The notes under the pieces were generated by a model that had not been told where the DNA came from, did no database searches, and saw only the letters and a program-made list of their open reading frames with translations. This document shows positions 13,226 through 18,991 of a DNA stretch of 18,991 nt, piece by piece. How positions within the stretch are numbered: position 1 is the first letter of the stretch; every line of letters starts with the position of its first letter. The position numbers were made by a program, and so were the translations under genes. Origin of the DNA: CAYWBI01 sp964456445 (GTDB lineage: Bacteria > Calditrichota > Calditrichia > Calditrichales > J004); NCBI GenBank assembly GCA_964456445.1, contig CAYWBI010000064.1, forward strand, positions 1-18,991, read 5' to 3'.

Positions 13226-15841
13226 TTAAAGATTGATATTTGCTGATAGCAAATAAACAGTCCCGTTAAAACCAAACTGATTCACTTCCCAGGGGTATTT
13301 AAACCGGCCACCGAGATCTGTAACAAAATCACCATGTGTGTTGATTACATCCGGATAGGTATTTAAAACATTGTTCACCAAAAGACTAAATGTCAATGCG
13401 CTGTTTACCTTATATGCCAGGTTCAAATCAAGTATGGTTTTAGCGCTAAATGTCTGGTCTTTAGCGGGATCACTGGCATGTTGCCAGGTTACCTCACCAA
13501 AATAAGTGGCATTTACACCAATTGAGAATGGTTCCAAATTATATATCACTCCACCAACAACCTTTGTTGTAGGCCGGGCGGATATTAAGCGTGACTGTTC
13601 CTTACGATCAAAAATATCCACACCATCGGCAGCTAATACACTCGGGGTATTAATTTTGCCTTCGATGCTATGCTTTGCAAATGAAGCAGCAAGATTAAAT
13701 TTGAATTGATCCAATCTGTAATTTGCGACAACATCCACACCCTTGCTCACAGTATTAACGGCATTAATAAAAAACTTAAGACTGGTAATGCTGTTGTCTT
13801 TTAAAATCCGTCCAACGGTTGTATTTGTATCGCTGGATGCGATCGAGCTGGAATACACAATACGGTCATCCAGGTTTATCTGGAAATAATCTACGCTTAT
13901 AAAAAAATCATCCAACGGTCGCCCGGCAAAACCAAAGGTATAGTTTTGCGCTTTTTCCTGCTTTAACTTATCAACACCAAGTTTACGCAAAACCGGACTA
14001 TTGTTATTAAAAGTCCCTTGATTACTAATGGTTCCACCGGAAACCAATGTTTGGATATTGCTCAGATAAATCTGATGCAAGGACGGTGCACGGAAACCTG
14101 TAGAGACAGAGGCGCGCACACTATATTTATTATCGGATGTTTTTAAACGTGCGTTTAGCTTATAGGTAGAGCTGTTGCCAAAATCGCTGTATTTTTCGTA
14201 ACGGGCAGCGCCACCCACAAAAAAGTTCTCTGTGGCGTCATAGCCCAAATCGATATAGGCCCCTACGTTGGTACGCTTTGCATCAACAGCATTCTGGGGT
14301 TGCAAACCAGGAAAAGACTGGGCGCCGCCGCCAAAGTAAGATGCTTCTTCACCGGCACGTGCAATAAAATTTTCCTGACGAAATTCGGTACCAACACTGA
14401 CACTTAACTGATTAAAAAACATTTTGGACATATCAAAGTCGATGATATGATTGTTAAATGTATAGCCACCGGCATTAAACTGGGTGGGGCTCTGTGCACC
14501 AAGATCCAAATTTAAACTATTTCCAATGGTATAATCCACTGCATTGCTGCCATAGGTATAACTGATATCATACTTCCAGCCAGCCTTTTGTGAACGAAGA
14601 CCGAACGTCCACTGAGAATCAAAAATATTTGTTTCGAACGTTGGCTGAAAACCTTCGTAATTTGTTCCCTGTTTATGCAGAAGAAAATCATTGTCTGGTA
14701 TCCAATACGGTGCACGATACAATGCATAGCTTTTTCCGGCACGATAAACAAGTCCACCAAAGGAATAAATTTCGGTTTTATCATCTAACTGTATAGCACT
14801 GTTATAATAAATATTGGCTGTTTCCATATTTGGCAAACCAACATGCATACCTAAATCCGGATGAGCTTGGATCCAGGGATTTGTACCATTTATAAGGGCC
14901 GGATCGCCAAAGATCGGGCCGAAGAGTCCATCTTTTCCAGGGGTGCCTGCACGATTGGTTTCGTTCTGCTTCACATATGCACTGGAAACATTGAAAAAAC
15001 CGTTCTCGCCCAGCTTAAAACCGGTATTTATACTACTACCAAGTTGAAAACCATCGCCTTCGCTGGTAACACCCGCATAGCTATTGGTACGAGTAGCAAC
15101 CGTCTGATCTTCCAGAATCACATTGATCACGCCTGCAATAGCATCTGAACCATATTGTGCCGAGGCGCCATCACGCAAAACTTCAACACGTTTTATCGCG
15201 CTAATCGGAATACTGTTCATATCCACACCCACATCACCCTTTCCCGGGGTATCATTTATAAATACCAGAGCGGATGGATTTTTTCTCTTGCCATTTATCA
15301 GAACCAGGGTCCGGCTCGGTCCAAGACCACGCAAATCCGCAGGATCAAAATGGGCCGTGGCATCGGATATCGTTTGCTGGGTCGAATTAAATGAAGGAAC
15401 AACATAATTCAGCATTTTATCAAAAGAGACCTGCGCCGTACCGTGTAAATCTTTTAATTTAACATTGTCCACAGGCACCGGTGAAGTTATTGAAGTTCTC
15501 GGACGAAAACGTGAACCGACCACAACAACATCTTCGGAACTCAGGATATCCTGGACCATAATTACTTCCACAACATCTGCATTTTTAACCGTAATTTCCG
15601 TTGTTTTATAACCCACGTAAGAAATCACCAGATTAACCGGATAGGATTCAACTTTAAGGAGAAAAACCCCCTCATTATCTGTTGACGTACCCTGCTGCGT
15701 ACCCTTTACCTGCACATTTACCCCGGGCAATGGTTCCCGGCTGGCGTCGGTAACAACACCGGAGACATTTACAGATTGAGCAAACAATCCATAAATCATA
15801 AATAAGACAATGAACATTCCTGTTCGTATATATCCAGACAT
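13226..15841 (-). CDS. TonB-dependent outer-membrane receptor
   Basis: An 871-residue protein starting at the ATG ending at 15841, with AGGAG five bases upstream; the longer frame from 15910 would bury the signal peptide. Residues 1-21 form a signal peptide (MSGYIRTGMFIVLFMIYGLFA). About 24-100 is a carboxypeptidase-regulatory-like beta domain (VSGVVTDASREPLPGVNV, YVGYKT). About 112-240 is the plug, with LRGLGPSRTLVLINGKR and VEVLRDGASAQYGSDAIAG. The rest is a 22-strand-type barrel with the GFRAPSLHQIYL motif and a terminal beta-strand ending in NINL; the last residue is Leu rather than the usual aromatic. It imports an unknown ligand using TonB energy. No SusD-like partner, TonB or sigma/anti-sigma gene is next to it, so the substrate cannot be inferred. 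It is transcribed alone and ends at the shared terminator. Confidence 0.94.
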   Translation of the reverse strand: MSGYIRTGMFIVLFMIYGLFAQSVNVSGVVTDASREPLPGVNVQVKGTQQGTSTDNEGVFLLKVESYPVNLVISYVGYKTTEITVKNADVVEVIMVQDILSSEDVVVVGSRFRPRTSITSPVPVDNVKLKDLHGTAQVSFDKMLNYVVPSFNSTQQTISDATAHFDPADLRGLGPSRTLVLINGKRKNPSALVFINDTPGKGDVGVDMNSIPISAIKRVEVLRDGASAQYGSDAIAGVINVILEDQTVATRTNSYAGVTSEGDGFQLGSSINTGFKLGENGFFNVSSAYVKQNETNRAGTPGKDGLFGPIFGDPALINGTNPWIQAHPDLGMHVGLPNMETANIYYNSAIQLDDKTEIYSFGGLVYRAGKSYALYRAPYWIPDNDFLLHKQGTNYEGFQPTFETNIFDSQWTFGLRSQKAGWKYDISYTYGSNAVDYTIGNSLNLDLGAQSPTQFNAGGYTFNNHIIDFDMSKMFFNQLSVSVGTEFRQENFIARAGEEASYFGGGAQSFPGLQPQNAVDAKRTNVGAYIDLGYDATENFFVGGAARYEKYSDFGNSSTYKLNARLKTSDNKYSVRASVSTGFRAPSLHQIYLSNIQTLVSGGTISNQGTFNNNSPVLRKLGVDKLKQEKAQNYTFGFAGRPLDDFFISVDYFQINLDDRIVYSSSIASSDTNTTVGRILKDNSITSLKFFINAVNTVSKGVDVVANYRLDQFKFNLAASFAKHSIEGKINTPSVLAADGVDIFDRKEQSRLISARPTTKVVGGVIYNLEPFSIGVNATYFGEVTWQHASDPAKDQTFSAKTILDLNLAYKVNSALTFSLLVNNVLNTYPDVINTHGDFVTDLGGRFKYPWEVNQFGFNGTVYLLSANINL

Positions 15842-16136
15842 ACCTACTCCTACTTTTAATTTATTATATTTTGTGTAACCCCGTATAATGTATCTATAAA
15901 AACTATGCACTTATATCAGGGGCCACGAGTATAAACATTATAAAAAAACATGTTTCTATCTGACCTATATTGTATTTAAAGTTGGGAAAAGAATAAAAAA
16001 ATAAGTTCGCTTAGTATAATAGCCTATATTTACAAATGCAACAATGTGCTATTTTTCACCAAATCTGAACATGTCGTCGTGGAATATGAACTTCTATGAT
16101 GATTGTTTTCCCGATATTCCCACCTATTACAATAAA

Positions 16137-16209
16137 ATCCATGGGACAGAGGGGGTGTCCCACGGATAGTAAATACCGGATTTTTTGAATCCGGTGCAGA
16201 ATTATGCAC
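16137..16209. other. Cluster of three adjacent hairpins
   Basis: Hairpin 1: arms at 16137-16148 and 16156-16167, 11 of 12 positions pairing, seven-base purine loop. Hairpin 2: perfect arms ACCGGATT (16175-16182) and AATCCGGT (16188-16195). Hairpin 3: GTGCA (16194-16198) and TGCAC (16205-16209), competing at its edge with an ATTATG/CATAAT dyad (16201-16214). Such density in an AT-rich gap suggests a structured RNA or leader. I do not recognise a known riboswitch consensus. Confidence 0.45.
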
Positions 16210-16227
16210 ATAATGTGGAGGTAAGAT

Positions 16228-16257
16228 ATGTACATATTTAATATAGAGCGCAGATAG
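16228..16257 (+). CDS. Possible 9-aa leader ORF with ideal ribosome binding site
   Basis: GGAGG at 16217-16221 lies six bases before ATG 16228, the best Shine-Dalgarno in the gap. The frame encodes MYIFNIERR and stops with TAG at 16255-16257, directly followed by another ATG. It sits immediately after the hairpin cluster. It could be a leader peptide or a chance match; there is no homologue to call on. Confidence 0.25.
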   Translation: MYIFNIERR

Positions 16258-16326
16258 ATGCAAAAAGAGGCAAGCTTTTTAAAAAATTTAAACATTGACG
16301 CCTTTGGCCCGGCTATCTGGCTATAG
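16258..16326 (+). CDS. Possible 22-aa mini-ORF abutting the leader ORF
   Basis: This ATG follows the TAG of the 9-codon ORF without a gap and is in the same frame. It encodes 22 residues starting MQKEASFLKNLNIDAFGPAI and stops with TAG at 16324-16326. The composition is plausible for a peptide and re-initiation from the upstream ORF is possible. Function unknown; it may be a remnant of a larger gene interrupted by stops. Confidence 0.25.
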   Translation: MQKEASFLKNLNIDAFGPAIWL

Positions 16327-16434
16327 ACGCTTTTTAGCATGCTCTAAAAAATGAATAATTTATATAATCATAAAGTTTACGGAAGAACTAAATAAAAACA
16401 TTAGGCTTAATACTTTAGCATTGAATAAAACCTT

Positions 16435-16446
16435 TTGATGCATCAA
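16435..16446. promoter_or_regulatory. 12-bp perfect palindrome
   Basis: TTGATGCATCAA is a perfect palindrome about 220 bases upstream of the kinase-RapZ gene. It could be an operator for either divergent gene; no known regulator is assigned. Confidence 0.3.
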
Positions 16447-16554
16447 GGGCGTCAGGGGCAATGACAATAAAAATAAACCGGGGCAATAATAAACTTATAA
16501 ATTCTTTTACAGTGTAAAGGCAATAATAACTGAAATTTATATTATTTCCTAAAA

Positions 16555-16586
16555 CCGATTTACAATATGACCGGAATATAAATCGG
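16555..16586. repeat. Inverted repeat upstream of the kinase gene
   Basis: Perfect 8-bp arms CCGATTTA (16555-16562) and TAAATCGG (16579-16586) with a 16-base spacer, about 80 bases before the kinase start. No T-tract follows. It could be a regulator site or an RNA stem. Confidence 0.35.
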
Positions 16587-16662
16587 GAGCGTTGCACCCA
16601 AACACACATTCTTCTAAATTGAATACTTAGAAAACACAAACTTCCCATCTTATATTTGGCTG

Positions 16663-18102
16663 ATGCACATGGAAACAATAAAAACTTATCTAAAACAACT
16701 TTTCGAACGTTGGGCGGAAGAACCGCTGATAAAAACAGAAACCATGCCTGCCCATGGATCAGACAGGAAATATTTTCGTTTGAGAGGAAAGACAAAGCAT
16801 GCCATTGGGGTTTATAATAATGACTTTAAGGAAAACATTGCCTTCCTTTCATTTTCCAAGCATTTTTTCAAGCATAAGCTCAACGTTCCTGAAATATATG
16901 AACAGGAACTCGATAAAGGGATATATCTTGAGGAAGATTTAGGAGACGAAACGTTGTTTTCATATCTCTCACGTCTTCGGGAAAACGAAGGGTTTTCAAC
17001 GAAAATCATCGAACAATATAAAAAAGTGGTACGGCAACTGCCCGCTTTTCAGGTACAGGCAGCCTCTGATCTGGATTATAGTGTTTGTTACCCCCGTTCA
17101 AATTTTGATCGCCAATCCATGATGTGGGATCTGAATTATTTCAAGTATTATTTCTTAAAATTAGCCAAGATACCCTTTGATGAACAACAATTGGAAAATG
17201 ATTTTTCCAGCTTTATCGATTTTTTGCTTGAAAGCCCACGCGACTTCTTCTTGTACCGTGATTTTCAATCACGCAATATAATGATCCACAAGGACGATGT
17301 TTATTTTATAGACTATCAGGGCGGCCGCAAAGGGGCGTTACAATATGACATTGCCTCATTGCTCTATGATGCAAAAGCCGACATCCCCTCCAATGTCCGT
17401 GAAGAATTGATGGATGAATACCTGAACAACCTGGCAAATTTTATCGATTTTGACCGGGACAAGTTTTTGCAATACTATCAGGGATATGTTTTGGTCCGGA
17501 TGATGCAGGCGCTGGGGGCATACGGGTTTAGGGGGTTTTATGAACGAAAGGAGCATTTTTTAAAAAGTGTCCCCTTTGCTATTCAGAACCTGGAACAACT
17601 CTTGCATACCATTAACCTTCCAATTGAGATACCTGCATTGACTGACGCCTGGAACCGTCTGGTACGCTCCAGTTACCTGCGTACGCTAAACACATCACAA
17701 TTACGCCTTACTGTACGGATAGACAGTTTTTCATATAAACGCGGTATTCCCTGGGATGAAAAAGGCCATGGTGGCGGTTTTGTTTTTGATTGCCGTTCGC
17801 TTCCCAATCCGGGCCGTTATGAGGCCTATAAAAACCAAACCGGTGACGATCAGGCCGTAATTCATTTCTTAGATAAGGAACAAAAAGTTGATGTATTTCT
17901 AAAAAATGTTTATGCCTTAATCGATAGCGCAGTAGAAAATTATCAAGGGCGAAATTTTACCGATTTAATGGTTGCCTTTGGATGTACCGGCGGTCAACAC
18001 CGTTCGGTTTATTGTGCCAACCACCTAGCCAGGCATCTCAAAGAAAAGTATAAACTGGAAATCCTTCTACGGCACCGTGAACAGGAATTAAAAACAGAAT
18101 GA
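16663..18102 (+). CDS. AmgK-like amino-sugar kinase fused to RapZ C-terminal domain
   Basis: A 479-residue fusion. Residues about 1-325 are an aminoglycoside-phosphotransferase-fold kinase. They show GSDRKYFRL near residue 33 for nucleotide binding, LEEDLGD near residue 90, the catalytic loop YRDFQSRN with D200 and N205, and the metal-binding D217 in FIDYQGG followed by YDIASLL. This pattern is that of AmgK, the anomeric N-acetylmuramate/N-acetylglucosamine kinase of peptidoglycan recycling. Residues about 345-479 are a RapZ C-terminal domain with RIDSFSYKRGIP, FDCRSLPNPGRY and CTGGQHRS at 441-448; in E. coli RapZ this region binds glucosamine 6-phosphate. The N-terminal P-loop ATPase domain of RapZ is absent. 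The start is uncertain between ATG 16663 and ATG 16669; neither has a clear Shine-Dalgarno. The gene overlaps the next by ATGA, and that MurU-like partner supports the AmgK reading. Confidence 0.85.
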   Translation: MHMETIKTYLKQLFERWAEEPLIKTETMPAHGSDRKYFRLRGKTKHAIGVYNNDFKENIAFLSFSKHFFKHKLNVPEIYEQELDKGIYLEEDLGDETLFSYLSRLRENEGFSTKIIEQYKKVVRQLPAFQVQAASDLDYSVCYPRSNFDRQSMMWDLNYFKYYFLKLAKIPFDEQQLENDFSSFIDFLLESPRDFFLYRDFQSRNIMIHKDDVYFIDYQGGRKGALQYDIASLLYDAKADIPSNVREELMDEYLNNLANFIDFDRDKFLQYYQGYVLVRMMQALGAYGFRGFYERKEHFLKSVPFAIQNLEQLLHTINLPIEIPALTDAWNRLVRSSYLRTLNTSQLRLTVRIDSFSYKRGIPWDEKGHGGGFVFDCRSLPNPGRYEAYKNQTGDDQAVIHFLDKEQKVDVFLKNVYALIDSAVENYQGRNFTDLMVAFGCTGGQHRSVYCANHLARHLKEKYKLEILLRHREQELKTE

Positions 18103-18845
18103 AAGCAATGATTTTTGCCGCCGGGCTTGGTACACGTTTGGCGCCCTTGACCAATACCATGCCAAAAGCGCTTGTTCCGGTTCATGGACGGCCCATGCTC
18201 GAATGGGTTATTCGCCGTTTGATAAGCTCGGGATTTGATGAATTGATTATCAACCTGCATCATTTCGCCAGACAAATCGGTGATTTTCTTGAGGCAAACC
18301 ACAACTTTGGTGCGAAAATACACCTTTCTTATGAAAATGAATTACTCGACACCGGGGGTGGGATAAAACAAGCCGCCCGCCTTTTGCAGGGAAATGAGCC
18401 TTTTATTGTACATAATGCTGATATCCTGAGCGGGATCGATCTGGGTGCATTATATAAGAAGCACATCCAATCTGCTGCGGATGTGACCCTGGCCGTACGT
18501 GCACGATCAACATCCCGCTACCTGCTATTTGATTCAGGCAAACATCTTTGCGGCTGGAAATCCCTAAAGAATAATGAAAAGACGATTACAAGAGGGCCGA
18601 TAGGTAAATTGGTTCCATCCGCTTTTTGCGGCATACATATCATTTCTCCCTATATGATTCGACATCTGCGCGATGCAGATAAATTTTCGATCATAAAAGA
18701 ATATCTGCGTTGGGCCCCAAAATTTAATATTTACCCTGCTGCCACCGACGCCTATCCCTGGGCAGATTTGGGTACAACGGAAAAAATCAGCGCGGCTGAA
18801 AAGTCCTTCCCCATATCCTATTTTGACAAAATTATTTCCACTTAA
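18099..18845 (+). CDS. murU: MurU-like sugar-1-phosphate nucleotidyltransferase
   Basis: A 248-residue, full-length member of the nucleotidyltransferase fold. The signature AAGLGTRLAPLTNTMPKAL (residues 7-25) with G9, G11, R13 and K23 binds the nucleotide; DTGGGI (84-89) follows; D108 in NAD and D223 in WADLGT are the expected metal ligands. MurU converts N-acetylmuramate 1-phosphate plus UTP to UDP-N-acetylmuramate, the step after AmgK. The length and the TGGG and WxDxGT motifs match MurU better than longer glucose-1-phosphate enzymes, although mannose- or glucose-1-phosphate specificity cannot be excluded from sequence. The start overlaps the upstream stop (ATGA), with AGGA at 18083-18086, so the two are translationally coupled. 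The pair would bypass de novo UDP-MurNAc synthesis. Confidence 0.82.
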   Translation: MKAMIFAAGLGTRLAPLTNTMPKALVPVHGRPMLEWVIRRLISSGFDELIINLHHFARQIGDFLEANHNFGAKIHLSYENELLDTGGGIKQAARLLQGNEPFIVHNADILSGIDLGALYKKHIQSAADVTLAVRARSTSRYLLFDSGKHLCGWKSLKNNEKTITRGPIGKLVPSAFCGIHIISPYMIRHLRDADKFSIIKEYLRWAPKFNIYPAATDAYPWADLGTTEKISAAEKSFPISYFDKIIST

Positions 18846-18991
18846 ACTGGATTACCATCCCGTCCAAAAAACTTTTATTCGGGACCGGGCCCATACATTT
18901 AATATTATGGTATGTTATTTCACTGCAATTATCTTAGAAGAAAAAAAATCTCCTTGCCTCTTTTAAGCAGAAATTTGCCTCTATAATATAT
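18846..18991. other. 3' end of the window, non-coding
   Basis: No gene is visible. A loose dyad (CCCGTCC at 18859-18865, GGACCGGG at 18882-18889, one bulge) lacks a T-tract, so it is not called a terminator. The end is AT-rich and promoter-like. Confidence 0.45.
18954..18987 (+). promoter_or_regulatory. Promoter-like sequence with a direct repeat
   Basis: A perfect -10 hexamer TATAAT lies at 18982-18987. An 8-base direct repeat TTGCCTCT occurs at 18954-18961 and 18975-18982, two helical turns apart, the second abutting the -10. There is no good -35 at 17 bases. The gene it might serve lies beyond the window, so this is tentative. Confidence 0.35.

Larger units (their letters stand above)
15842..16662. 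other. Long intergenic region with several hairpins
   Basis: About 820 bases between the divergent receptor and kinase genes. The minus-strand frames here (for example 16030-16340) are rich in rare residues and contain no recognisable motif, so I do not call genes. The segment holds three consecutive hairpins (16137-16209), a strong Shine-Dalgarno with two mini-ORFs (16217-16326), a 12-bp palindrome (16435-16446) and an 8-bp inverted repeat (16555-16586). Promoters for both flanking genes must lie here. A weak candidate for the plus strand is TTGCAC (16592-16597) with TAAATT (16615-16620). Confidence 0.5.

Noticed and set aside
16415..16795. 126-codon minus-strand open frame across the start of the kinase gene
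   Set aside because: It overlaps the kinase N-terminus, is rich in Phe, Cys and Ser, and shows no domain.
18859..18889. Possible terminator after murU
   Set aside because: The stem needs a bulge and no T-tract follows.
1..18991. CRISPR arrays, tRNA or rRNA genes, insertion sequences
   Set aside because: No regularly spaced repeats, no cloverleaf or rRNA signature and no transposase frame or terminal inverted repeats were seen on either strand.

Overview
The window (about 19 kb, mid-GC coding DNA with AT-rich gaps) looks like a chromosomal segment from a Gram-negative bacterium of the FCB superphylum, possibly Calditrichota, Ignavibacteriota or a related candidate phylum. This rests on a TonB-dependent outer-membrane receptor with an N-terminal carboxypeptidase-regulatory-like domain and on a cell-wall recycling kinase fused to a RapZ C-terminal domain. 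The phylum call is inference; no rRNA or tRNA is present.

Layout: (1) 1-520 is a non-coding leader with repeated palindromic elements. (2) 521-9100 (+) is one giant gene of about 2,859 codons. It encodes a rearranged glutamate synthase fused to an FAD-linked oxidase and to two double-[4Fe-4S] ferredoxin modules. (3) 9391-9949 (+) is a YefM/YoeB-type toxin-antitoxin pair with a recognisable paired TGTACA operator. (4) 9950-10418 holds what looks like a frameshifted gene remnant on the minus strand and a terminator-like hairpin. (5) 10419-13096 (+) is a transketolase plus ribulose-phosphate 3-epimerase operon (non-oxidative pentose phosphate pathway). It is closed by a strong bidirectional terminator at 13168-13204. 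(6) 13226-15841 (-) is a TonB-dependent receptor converging on that terminator. (7) 15842-16662 is an 820-base gap with several hairpins, an ideal Shine-Dalgarno and two tiny abutting ORFs. (8) 16663-18845 (+) is a two-gene operon: an AmgK-like sugar kinase fused to RapZ-C, then a MurU-like nucleotidyltransferase with an ATGA overlap. The last 146 bases are non-coding and contain a promoter-like sequence.

How the parts work together: the giant protein carries the synthase FMN barrel, a class II glutaminase and the GXGXG beta-helix, so it should make glutamate from glutamine and 2-oxoglutarate. It has no GltD-like NADPH subunit visible here. Instead it carries its own FAD-oxidase and four [4Fe-4S] clusters that could deliver electrons. 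The glutaminase domain is placed after the FMN barrel rather than at the N-terminus, so its catalytic Cys lies near residue 1930. That raises the question of internal proteolytic maturation. This protein is the most unusual object in the window; the AmgK-RapZ-C/MurU operon is second.
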